Shown here piece after piece: positions 1 to 6,147 of a DNA stretch of 8,587 nucleotides. The notes under the pieces were generated by a model. The model was not told the DNA's origin, searched no databases, and was given only the letters and a program-made list of their open reading frames with translations. The stretch is from Deltaproteobacteria bacterium (GTDB lineage Bacteria; Desulfobacterota; Syntrophia; Syntrophales; Smithellaceae), in contig JAGFXG010000038.1 in assembly GCA_017860985.1 (NCBI GenBank), positions 1 through 8,587 of the forward strand. Reading direction: 5' to 3'. Both the position numbers and the translations under genes were made by a program. The stretch's first letter is position 1. Every line of letters starts with the position of its first letter.

Positions 1-215
1 GCATCGGCTGCGGAGCCTGCGTATACGTCTGTCCCACCGGTCATATCGAAATGACATCGACGGGCGACAAACGCAAGATCTGGGGCCGCACCTTTAAAAT
101 GCAGACCTGCGAAAAATGCGGCAAATTCTTTGCCCCCGTGGACCAGTTAAAGTTCATCAGCAAAAAAACCGGTGTTCCCTTGAAGGAATTGACAACCTGC
201 ACGGAATGCCGCTGA
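1..215 (+). CDS. Ferredoxin-type 4Fe-4S protein, C-terminal fragment
   Basis: This is the 3' end of a gene cut by the window edge; the frame is read from base 3 and ends in TGA at 213-215, giving about 70 residues. It opens with IGCGACVYVCPTGHIEM, a CxxCxxxCP cluster motif of bacterial-type ferredoxins whose first cysteine pairs form part of a [4Fe-4S] centre. After a short linker come a CEKCG pair and a final CTEC pair separated by about 30 residues, a four-cysteine arrangement resembling a zinc ribbon or a further metal site. Ferredoxin subunits of this layout accompany hydrogenases and other anaerobic oxidoreductases, where they pass electrons between subunits in the cytoplasm. The partner enzyme lies upstream of the window, so the complex cannot be named. 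The family call is secure; the exact subunit is unknown. Confidence 0.85.
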   Translation, partial: IGCGACVYVCPTGHIEMTSTGDKRKIWGRTFKMQTCEKCGKFFAPVDQLKFISKKTGVPLKELTTCTECR

Positions 216-231
216 GCATATTGTCTGATTC

Positions 232-266
232 AAAAAACCCGGCCGTTAAAGCCGGGTTTTTTATTT
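232..266 (+). terminator. Rho-independent terminator of the ferredoxin transcription unit
   Basis: AAAAAACCCGGC (232-243) pairs with GCCGGGTTTTTT (251-262) around a 7-base loop, and the T run continues after the GC stem. It starts 17 bases after the ferredoxin stop codon. Because the A tract precedes the stem, it could also work on the opposite strand, but no minus-strand gene ends here. Confidence 0.93.
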
Positions 267-287
267 CAAATTAAGCAACAGACTAAA

Positions 288-306
288 ACGACATTCCTTA
301 TGTCGT
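288..306. other. Inverted repeat upstream of the mini-GatB gene
   Basis: ACGACAT (288-294) and ATGTCGT (300-306) form a perfect 7-bp inverted repeat around TCCTT. It lies about 145 bases upstream of the mini-GatB start in an otherwise featureless 180-base leader. It could be an operator or a small hairpin. No T tract follows, so it is not a terminator, and no convincing -35/-10 pair was found next to it. Confidence 0.35.
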
Positions 307-450
307 GACACTGTGAAATACCAAATCTCTCTATTACGTAATCTGGGTTAATTCACCTTTTCTCTGGTCCATAAAATCGTGGGTTCCGTCGAGGCGTCTT
401 CATGCGCCGGGCGAGCATCTTCTGAATCTGCACCAGGGAGGTAAATAGTG

Positions 451-1011
451 ATGGAATTTGAAGCGGTCATTGGATTGGAAATCCATGTTGAACTCAATTG
501 CAAAACAAAATTATTCTGCGACTGCCCCAATAATCCCGGCGACAAACCGAACATCAACGCCTGTCCTGTCTGCCTGTGGTTCCCGGGTGCCTCACCCCGC
601 TTGAGTCAGGAGGCGCTGGAGAAGGCAGCGATTTTGTGCCTGGCACTGGGCGCCAATCTGCAGCCTAAAAGTGCCTTTGATCAGAAGGTCTATTATTATC
701 CGGATCTGCCGAAAGGCTATCAGTTGTCCCAGGCCCATTTTCCGCTTTCCCGCGGGGGCGGCATTGATATTACGGATGAGGACGGAACGACGAAAAGACT
801 GCGCATTCATCATATCCACATGGAGGAGGATGTCGCCAAGCTGGGGTATGAAATGGAAGGGCGTGTGCCGGTCAGCCTGGTGGATCTCAACCGTGCCGGC
901 CAAAGCAAAGCCATGGGCTTTCTGATCGGCCAGGTTATGCAGGCCTCAGGCGGGAAAGCCAATCCGAAAATCATCCGTGAACTGCTAGCCAAAATACTGA
1001 AAAAGATTTGA
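451..1011 (+). CDS. Truncated GatB-like protein (N-terminal cradle joined to C-terminal tail)
   Basis: Full GatB (about 475 residues) is the subunit of GatCAB that phosphorylates and amidates Glu-tRNA(Gln)/Asp-tRNA(Asn). This 186-residue protein keeps only its two ends. Residues 1-150 carry the GatB hallmarks GLEIHVEL, the FCDC...CPVC metal site, YYYPDLPKGYQLSQ, a HxEED box and SLVDLNRAG. The next residues, KAMGFLIGQVM...GKANPKIIRELL, are the extreme C-terminal (YqeY-like) tail. About 290 internal residues, covering the rest of the catalytic cradle and the helical domain, are absent. The frame is open and the GGGAGG site (436-441) is well placed, before either GTG 448 or ATG 451; ATG is preferred. 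Several near-invariant positions have changed: CLGLPG to CLWFPG, and EEDAGK to EEDVAK. It cannot be a working amidotransferase. It may be a deletion relic or a repurposed short form; an open frame with intact cysteines slightly favours the latter. Confidence 0.85.
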   Translation: MEFEAVIGLEIHVELNCKTKLFCDCPNNPGDKPNINACPVCLWFPGASPRLSQEALEKAAILCLALGANLQPKSAFDQKVYYYPDLPKGYQLSQAHFPLSRGGGIDITDEDGTTKRLRIHHIHMEEDVAKLGYEMEGRVPVSLVDLNRAGQSKAMGFLIGQVMQASGGKANPKIIRELLAKILKKI

Positions 1012-1065
1012 CGGACGTAATTGGATTGAGCCGCCGTACCTGACATGATCTGTTATTCCGAACAT

Positions 1066-1095
1066 TAGAACAAGGGGTTGCGACCCCTTGTTCTA
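1066..1095. terminator. Strong hairpin between convergent genes, probable terminator
   Basis: TAGAACAAGGGGT (1066-1078) and ACCCCTTGTTCTA (1083-1095) form a perfect 13-bp stem with a TGCG loop. It sits between the mini-GatB stop (1011) and the end of the minus-strand MoSto gene (1182), where a bidirectional terminator would be expected. It lacks a clear T tract on either strand (AAAAAG follows on the plus strand), so it is not a classical intrinsic terminator. It may act as a factor-assisted terminator or an mRNA 3' end stabiliser. Confidence 0.55.
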
Positions 1096-1181
1096 AAAAG
1101 AGATTTACAGTTACCATGTTCATGCAACATAAAAGATATGGAAAAAAGCGTTAGACGCACTACACTAGCCGTGGACGGATC

Positions 1182-2009
1182 TTATTTATAAATTATCGTC
1201 CCTACGGGTTTTCCGGCGAGCGCCTTGGTAAGGTTTCCCTTTTCCAGGCCGTTAATGATCTGAATCCGGTCGAGCACTTCGCTATTTTGGAGAATTTCCA
1301 GGCAGGGGCGTTCGATGATCAGATCGTCCAGGTGTTTTGCCAGCAGTTCTTTTACACTGATTTTGGCAATAAATGATGCCTTGTTATTTTTCTTGGGATC
1401 GTCCGCGTAGAGCCCCTTTTCATCCTTGACGAAAATGCAGCTTCGCGCACCGATCAAGTCGGCGATGATCAGAGTGCCGACATCGGTCCGGTGGATGGGT
1501 ATGCGCCATTTGGGTGCGGGAAGGGCAAAGTAATCGTAAGGGGGCATTCCGTGCATAACGGGGATGCAGCCCTGGGAAAAGTAGGTTGACAATTTGATGA
1601 TTTCATCATGACCGATCTTGATGCCCCCCCACGGGGTCAGAAGCGTGGCGACGAGAAGGGCGTTTTGTTCGGAGACGGAACTGCCGAACTTCGCGATGAT
1701 CCCCGTCGGCATACCTAGTTCCAGTCCGATTGAATAAATGTGGCGGCTGCGGGTTCCGCCGCCCGTTGTCAGAAGGATCTTGTGCTTTTTGGAATTGGCG
1801 ACAATCTCTTTGACGATAGCGGGTAAAGCTTTTGCGCCCCTGTCACAAATGGATTGTCCACCTATCTTAACAATGTTGACGTCCGGAAACAGCCGCTCCT
1901 GCGGGGCAACCTGCAGGCTGTCCAGAAATGTTTTCCCTACGAGGCTTTCCCCCATCAACTTGCTTTTAACATGCAGCCGCCTTCCGTCGCGTTCTCTTAT
2001 CAGGGCCAT
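1182..2009 (-). CDS. Molybdenum storage protein (MoSto) subunit, MosB-like
   Basis: This 275-residue protein has the amino-acid-kinase/UMP-kinase fold of MoSto, the cytoplasmic cage that packs molybdate or tungstate as polyoxometalate clusters using ATP. Recognisable MoSto segments in order are VKIGGQSICDRG (47-58, nucleotide-binding strand and loop), TTGGGTRSRHIYSIGLELG (81-99), GSSVSEQN (109-116), GMPPY (154-158), RIPIHRTDVGTLIIAD (169-184), FVKDEKGLY (193-201) and INGLEKGNLTKALAG...VGTII (252-273). KIGGQS and GMPPY make it closer to the Azotobacter MosB chain than to MosA as I remember them. Length matches the family (about 270-276). Azotobacter MoSto is a MosA3MosB3 hexamer; here only one chain gene is present, so a homomer is likely. 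It is the last gene of a three-gene operon; its AAGGAG site overlaps the GAG-TAG end of the preceding gene. Another substrate for this kinase-fold cage cannot be excluded. Confidence 0.88.
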   Translation of the reverse strand: MALIRERDGRRLHVKSKLMGESLVGKTFLDSLQVAPQERLFPDVNIVKIGGQSICDRGAKALPAIVKEIVANSKKHKILLTTGGGTRSRHIYSIGLELGMPTGIIAKFGSSVSEQNALLVATLLTPWGGIKIGHDEIIKLSTYFSQGCIPVMHGMPPYDYFALPAPKWRIPIHRTDVGTLIIADLIGARSCIFVKDEKGLYADDPKKNNKASFIAKISVKELLAKHLDDLIIERPCLEILQNSEVLDRIQIINGLEKGNLTKALAGKPVGTIIYK

Positions 2010-2014
2010 AGTTT

Positions 2015-2242
2015 CTACTCCTTAACCTCGATCTCATCTTCTTTAACCTTTCCGTCTTTGGGGGCTTTAAGCAGAATCAGATCCGCTCCCACGGAAGCGG
2101 CAATTTCTTCCAGCTCCTTCTTCCTCAGATGGTCGGCATAAAACGTGATGTTTGCATCGGCAACCGCCACCAGCTTGAAGCGGGGTTTCTTCTCTTTAGT
2201 TCCTATTTTGTGCCGTTCGCGGTAAAATATTTTCCCTGACAT
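2015..2242 (-). CDS. Small conserved-looking protein of unknown function in the MoSto operon
   Basis: I do not recognise this 75-residue protein. It has a strongly basic start (residues 1-22, 9 Lys/Arg), a central segment that reads like a beta strand followed by a helix (RFKLVAVADANITFYADHLRK, the helix continuing through KELEEIAASVGADLILL), and an acidic Lys/Glu tail. There is no signal peptide, membrane segment or cysteine, so it is a soluble cytoplasmic protein. A strong site (AGGGAGG) lies 7 bases before the ATG and includes the TAG stop of the upstream TiaS-like gene; its own stop is 5 bases before the MoSto ATG and lies inside that gene's ribosome-binding site. Such coupling argues for a function with the two flanking gene products, for example as an adaptor or regulator of the storage cage. 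That role is inference. Confidence 0.8.
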   Translation of the reverse strand: MSGKIFYRERHKIGTKEKKPRFKLVAVADANITFYADHLRKKELEEIAASVGADLILLKAPKDGKVKEDEIEVKE

Positions 2243-2254
2243 TATAATACCTCC

Positions 2255-2986
2255 CTAAATCTTTTTTTTGTTAGGGTTTCGTTTTTCTCCCAGACTTTCC
2301 CACAGACCAACCCCTGCGGGTTTTACGGGAAGCACAACGACATGCCCCCAAAGCCTGGGTCTCAACCATCCTTTTGTGTCCACTCTATCTTCTGGACGCG
2401 GACAGCCGGCGTCCCTATCCAGAGAAACCACCCGGATACCCTTTTGCATCAGGTCTGAAACTGCTACGCGATCGGGAAATGCTCTTAAATCCGAGTATTC
2501 AATAAAGCGGCCACTCCAACCTGAAGCAGTCAGGCCGACAGCGGCAGCTGCGCCGATGATGCCATCGTTTGTGCCGCCGTGGCCGGAAAGATGAGCGCTG
2601 CCGACCGCTTGCATCGCATCATGTTGGGATACGACCTTTGCCGTGCACAGAAATCCGAAGGACACAAGTGTGGGTAAAACCGGGTCGCCCTCAATGACCA
2701 CACAAAGCCCCGGATCACTGCCCGGAAGAGACATGGCTTCTATGTGGGCAATCGCAGCGGTTTTCAAAGCTTCAACATACGACGCATTAGAGCAATCCAC
2801 TATCACACAGGCCGAGCTGTTATGGGAGGTATAGGGTATGGCTGGATCCACCAGAAGCTGCTGGCGAACAACACCCCATACATTGCATGATGCGGGGATC
2901 AGCTGTTCGTAACGACGAGCCAGTTTACCGGTGCCGATATCCGAACCCAGAACATCCGTATCGTCAAAACCTATGTAGACGCGCAT
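2255..2986 (-). CDS. Stand-alone TiaS-like (tRNA-Ile2 agmatinylcytidine synthetase family) kinase domain protein
   Basis: Archaeal TiaS uses ATP to activate C34 of tRNA-Ile2 for agmatine attachment. This 243-residue protein matches its N-terminal catalytic part: IGFDDTD (5-11, TiaS GIDDTD) followed by a GTGK turn (18-21), DPAIPYTSHNSSACVIVD (47-64, TiaS NPTIPYKTRGNGAV), PGLCVV (92-97), and a HGGTNDGIIGAAAAVGL glycine-rich stretch (136-152, TiaS GRGLIGALAAVG) leading into a strand like TiaS's LELIAYR. The sequence ends at a basic tail and has no OB fold and no zinc ribbon, the parts of TiaS that hold the tRNA. Bacteria use TilS/lysidine for the same tRNA, so agmatidine synthesis is unlikely. 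It is the first gene of the operon with the 75-residue protein and MoSto, has a GAAGGAG site just before the ATG, and a good promoter 40 bases upstream. It is probably a nucleotide-dependent transferase on a non-tRNA substrate; the substrate is unknown. Confidence 0.75.
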   Translation of the reverse strand: MRVYIGFDDTDVLGSDIGTGKLARRYEQLIPASCNVWGVVRQQLLVDPAIPYTSHNSSACVIVDCSNASYVEALKTAAIAHIEAMSLPGSDPGLCVVIEGDPVLPTLVSFGFLCTAKVVSQHDAMQAVGSAHLSGHGGTNDGIIGAAAAVGLTASGWSGRFIEYSDLRAFPDRVAVSDLMQKGIRVVSLDRDAGCPRPEDRVDTKGWLRPRLWGHVVVLPVKPAGVGLWESLGEKRNPNKKKI

Positions 2987-3026
2987 TTTCTCCTTCTATG
3001 GCAACACATCACCTGTTTACACATTA

Positions 3027-3055
3027 ACTATAAAATTGTCTGTCATACATGTCAA
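3027..3055 (-). promoter_or_regulatory. Sigma-70 type promoter of the TiaS-like/MoSto operon
   Basis: On the minus strand TTGACA (3055-3050) is followed after exactly 17 bases by TATAGT (3032-3027). The predicted start is near 3020, leaving a leader of about 34 bases before the ATG at 2986. The -35 is perfect and the -10 matches TATAAT at five of six positions, so basal expression should be strong unless repressed. No ModE-like box was recognised. Confidence 0.75.
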
Positions 3056-3129
3056 TTGAATAATAAGAGCAAGCAACGTGATGCCAATGTTTGTCGTTGG
3101 CAGTGATTTGGATTTAGTGTAAATTGAAA

Positions 3130-3143
3130 TCAAGTATACTTGA
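3130..3143. promoter_or_regulatory. 14-bp perfect palindrome upstream of the MoSto operon, operator candidate
   Basis: TCAAGTATACTTGA is a perfect palindrome located about 75 bases upstream of the operon's -35 box, in the 267-base gap between the operon and the end of the diguanylate cyclase gene. Its length and symmetry are typical of a site for a dimeric regulator. A looser 6-bp repeat (TGCCAA 3082-3087, TTGGCA 3097-3102) lies between it and the promoter. The binding protein is unknown. Confidence 0.4.
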
Positions 3144-3253
3144 CAATGATGACGATCCGCTTCCTGCCGGAATCTATACGTCGCGATTTGTGATCATCTT
3201 ACACATGCCCTCAAGAAAACTCCAATTGATAATACACTGATTGAATAGACACA

Positions 3254-4498
3254 TCAGTCGGAATTATTCTCGTCATCAAGCACCTGTACCTGATTTCTGC
3301 CCAGATCTTTGGCTCTGTAAAGCGCCCTGTCGGCCAGTTCGACCAGCCGCTGCGGAGGCAGAGTTTTTTGTGGCATCATGCTGGCAACCCCGACACTGAC
3401 CGTCACGTAAGGGACGACACGGGAATGCTGATTAGGAATATTTTCCAGCTCGATGTTGTTTCGGAGTTTTTCCGCTATCTGGAAGGCGCTTTGCACATCT
3501 GTATTGGGAAGGAGAACGACGAATTCCTCCCCTCCGTAACGGGCACACAGATCACGGGAACGGTGGATGCATCTTTTGAGCACCTCTGCGATTTTCCGCA
3601 GGCAGGCATCACCCGCCTGATGGCCATAGTGATCATTGTAGGCTTTGAAGTCATCTACATCTAAAAAAAGAAGGGACAGCGGAGTGCGGTACTGGGCGCC
3701 CATTTGCCATTCCGTATCCAGGAAAGTGTCGAAGTTCCGCCGGTTGGCCAGTCCCGTCAAAACGTCCAGCGACGAAATGAGCTCCAGTTCAGTCTTGGCC
3801 TTCTCGAGGCGAATCGTTTCAATTTCCTTCAAAAGATTGCGAAGGTAGTTCCGCCGCAGGGCGCTTTCGATCTGATAATTGCCGATCAGGCTGATAATGA
3901 TGGCGGAAAACAGGACGACGCTGCTGTTGATCATGACCGGCGGCGGCATGGATGTGATTTCCGGTACGGTCAGGACGTAAAGAAAGAATATGAGCCAAGA
4001 AACGCCCAAGGCGTGCCAGAATCGGAGACGAACGACAATATTGCCGAACATAATGATCAGGATAACACCGGTGTGGTAATGGACAACATTCGGATGATGG
4101 CTCAAATACAGAATCATGATGATGCTCGAAGCGGTCAGAACGATGAGAAAATCGGCCATAAAATCGATGTAACGGATAAAAACCCGATAGTGGAGCATGG
4201 CCAGGATAATTAACATGGAAGGGGTGACGATTCCCAGCCTGATTTGCCAGGCCGTTCTGTAGATGTCCGGCAGCATCTCCCGGTCTGTAAAAAGAAACAG
4301 GTTGTATATGAAAATGGCAATGATGGTCATGACGAAAAAAAATTTCCTGCGGGCATCCAGGTTATCGATAAGAAAGTGACGCTCGAGATTGCGGGTAAAC
4401 ACCAGAAAGGGAAATCCATCTTCCATGGATTTCCTGATATCTTTTTCAAGATGGAGGATGTGATCTCGACTATTTTTGCCTAAAGCCTGATCGGTCAT
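3254..4498 (-). CDS. Membrane diguanylate cyclase (six TM helices plus GGDEF)
   Basis: The protein makes cyclic di-GMP from two GTP. Of 414 residues, 1-50 are cytoplasmic and charged, followed by six predicted membrane helices at roughly 52-70, 87-104, 112-131, 143-156, 164-178 and 190-207, a MASE-like sensor module that I cannot assign to a named type. A helix at 208-242 links to the GGDEF domain (243-405). It holds DVLTGLANRRNFD (245-257), FLDVDDFKAYND (278-289), the active site GGEEF (322-326) and an RSRD inhibitory I-site (313-316) five residues before it, so it should be active and feedback-inhibited. The start ATG 4498 has only a weak AGAAGA site, but a promoter 29 bases upstream supports it. 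It appears to be a single-gene unit. The signal it senses is unknown. Confidence 0.93.
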   Translation of the reverse strand: MTDQALGKNSRDHILHLEKDIRKSMEDGFPFLVFTRNLERHFLIDNLDARRKFFFVMTIIAIFIYNLFLFTDREMLPDIYRTAWQIRLGIVTPSMLIILAMLHYRVFIRYIDFMADFLIVLTASSIIMILYLSHHPNVVHYHTGVILIIMFGNIVVRLRFWHALGVSWLIFFLYVLTVPEITSMPPPVMINSSVVLFSAIIISLIGNYQIESALRRNYLRNLLKEIETIRLEKAKTELELISSLDVLTGLANRRNFDTFLDTEWQMGAQYRTPLSLLFLDVDDFKAYNDHYGHQAGDACLRKIAEVLKRCIHRSRDLCARYGGEEFVVLLPNTDVQSAFQIAEKLRNNIELENIPNQHSRVVPYVTVSVGVASMMPQKTLPPQRLVELADRALYRAKDLGRNQVQVLDDENNSD

Positions 4499-4533
4499 GG
4501 TCTTCTTGATAGAACTTCCTTTTCTATTTTATT

Positions 4534-4563
4534 ACCATAGGAACAGAGCATTGCCCAAGTCAA
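4534..4563 (-). promoter_or_regulatory. Promoter of the diguanylate cyclase gene
   Basis: On the minus strand TTGACT (4563-4558) and TATGGT (4539-4534) are separated by 18 bases, giving a start near 4527 and a leader of about 29 bases before the ATG at 4498. The 169-base gap to the upstream minus-strand flavoprotein gene contains no clear terminator, so some read-through is possible. Confidence 0.5.
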
Positions 4564-4667
4564 GGATTTTTCAAAAATGCAAGGTTCTCCGTTCATTAAT
4601 ATTCGCACCTTTTTCCTCCTTTGCTGCTGCCTTCTGTCTGCGGGACAGATCAGCGATGATATTCGTT

Positions 4668-6014
4668 TCAGGCGCGCAAAAGCGACCTTGCAAAGCCCGC
4701 GGCGCTTTCGCCCGCCACATATCCCGTCGAGAACGCCGCCTGCAGATTGTAGCCGCCGGTATCGGCGTCAAGATCCATCACCTCGCCGCAAAAATAAAGG
4801 CCTGGCACTTTTTTTGATGACAGCGTGCGCGGGTCGATCTCATCAAGTGCGACGCCGCCCGCCGTGACGATTGCCCTGGCAAGCGGCAGCGGTGCCCTGA
4901 CGTTGAAACGCAGGGCTTTGAGCAAATCAATGATTCTATCCCGCTCGACGGCGCTGACCTGATGAGCCGGCTTTTCCGTGTCCATGCCGGCAAGGGCGAT
5001 TACCGGTTCGATCATTTTTGCCGGCAGGTATTCTTTCATGATGCCCGTGATTTTTCTTTTGCTGAATTTGTTTAAATCCGATTGCAACCGTTTTCGGAGC
5101 TGCTCTCCGGTCAGGGCGGGCTTCAAATCGATCAGGATCGATACGGGACCATTATCCAGGGCCTCAACCACAGCCAGGCTCATGAGGAGGATGATCGGTC
5201 CGCCCAGGCCGAAATGAGTAAAAAGCATTTCACCAAACCGGCTTTCCAAAACAGGAGGCCGGGGAAATTTCTTTTCGCCGCGGCCATAGTCACAATCCGG
5301 CGTACGTGACGAATCCACTCTCGCCGCTTCTCCCTGAAACGCAGTGGCTCGGATGTTGCGCAAAGAAACGCCCTGCATGGATCGGGCAAGGTTTTGCTCG
5401 CGGACAACCAGGGGAACCAGGGCCGGTTTGGGTGCGACGATTCTGTGGCCAAGCCCCGCGCTGATGGCGTAGCCGTCACCGGTTGAACCGGTAGTCGGCC
5501 ATGATGCCCCGCCGGTGGCGATAATGACGGTCTGTGAAAGATAACGGCCGGACGCCGTCCCAACGGTAAAGCATGAATGCTGATCCAGACTCACCGAGCT
5601 CACCCGTGCGTTGGAAACGATGCGCACGTTATAGTCGGCCAGATATTTTTGAAAAACCCGGACCACGTCCCGGGCGTCGTCGGACACGGGAAACACTCTG
5701 CCTCCGCGCTCCGCCTTGGTGTCCAGTCCGTATTTTTGCAGAAAAGAAAGAAGCTCCGGACGGAAGAAGCGGGCAAAGGCGCCGTGCAAAAAACGGCCGT
5801 TGGGTCCATACATGGCAATAAAATTTTTAATATCGGCGGTGTTGGTTAGATTGCAACGCGTCTTTCCGCTGATCAGGATCTTTTTCCCGCAGCGGTCGGT
5901 TTTTTCCAGAAGCAGGACGCGTGAGCCAAGCTCGGCGGCGCGACCCGCGGCCATCATACCCGCCGCGCCACCGCCGATGACAATGACATCAGTGTCAATC
6001 ATTGATTTGTTCAT
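4668..6014 (-). CDS. BaiN/YhiN (HI0933) family FAD-dependent oxidoreductase
   Basis: This is a 448-residue soluble flavoprotein. The N-terminal FAD-binding Rossmann motif DVIVIGGGAAGMMAA (9-23) ends in the acidic LLLEK (34-38). It is followed by the family signature ILISGKTRCNLTN (46-58), GRVFPVSDDARDVV (105-118), the IIATGGASWPTTGSTGDGY block (164-182), GEMLFTHFGLGGPIIL (261-276) and the C-terminal FAD contact LYFCGEVMDLDADTGGYNLQAAFSTGYVAG (406-435). Length is slightly above the usual ~400 because of an extra stretch around 228-258 just before GEMLFTHFG. Clostridium BaiN is a bile-acid flavoenzyme, and E. coli YhiN has been reported as the dihydrouridine synthase for 23S rRNA; the latter role is the more general guess here. 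The ATG at 6014 lacks a clear Shine-Dalgarno site; ATG 6002 is an alternative. It is divergent from the terpene synthase gene. Confidence 0.93.
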   Translation of the reverse strand: MNKSMIDTDVIVIGGGAAGMMAAGRAAELGSRVLLLEKTDRCGKKILISGKTRCNLTNTADIKNFIAMYGPNGRFLHGAFARFFRPELLSFLQKYGLDTKAERGGRVFPVSDDARDVVRVFQKYLADYNVRIVSNARVSSVSLDQHSCFTVGTASGRYLSQTVIIATGGASWPTTGSTGDGYAISAGLGHRIVAPKPALVPLVVREQNLARSMQGVSLRNIRATAFQGEAARVDSSRTPDCDYGRGEKKFPRPPVLESRFGEMLFTHFGLGGPIILLMSLAVVEALDNGPVSILIDLKPALTGEQLRKRLQSDLNKFSKRKITGIMKEYLPAKMIEPVIALAGMDTEKPAHQVSAVERDRIIDLLKALRFNVRAPLPLARAIVTAGGVALDEIDPRTLSSKKVPGLYFCGEVMDLDADTGGYNLQAAFSTGYVAGESAAGFARSLLRA

Positions 6015-6037
6015 TGTGGCACCATTGATTTTACAGC

Positions 6038-6090
6038 TATCACAAATCGGAGGGGCCGGTCAATTGATCAATTTACGCGGTCTTGTGATA
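6038..6090. promoter_or_regulatory. Symmetric sequences in the divergent flavoprotein/terpene synthase promoter region
   Basis: The 133-base gap holds a perfect 12-bp palindrome AATTGATCAATT (6062-6073) flanked by a distant perfect inverted pair TATCACAA (6038-6045) and TTGTGATA (6083-6090). A direct repeat AGGGGCCGG occurs at 6051-6059 and 6090-6098. These are plausible regulator sites for two divergent genes, but no clear core promoter was found on either strand. Confidence 0.3.
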
Positions 6091-6147
6091 GGGGCCGGCC
6101 TGTGCTAAAGGCCTACGCATATATGGATCAACAGCAAGGAGAATGTT

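Noticed and set aside
3068..3089. Possible sigma-54 site on the minus strand (TTGGCATCACGTTGCTT) upstream of the MoSto operon
   Set aside because: The GG and GC are separated by 9 instead of 10 bases, and a near-consensus sigma-70 promoter lies closer to the gene.
3236..3258. Inverted repeat ACTGAT/ATCAGT at the end of the diguanylate cyclase gene
   Set aside because: It is only 6 bp with an 11-base loop and no T tract, and it overlaps the stop codon; too weak to call a terminator.
3704..4213. 169-residue plus-strand frame opposite the diguanylate cyclase
   Set aside because: It is antisense to a gene with unambiguous GGDEF motifs, and its translation resembles no family and has no start signals.
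6062..6073. AATTGATCAATT as an FNR site
   Set aside because: FNR half-sites TTGAT and ATCAA need four bases between them; here they overlap.
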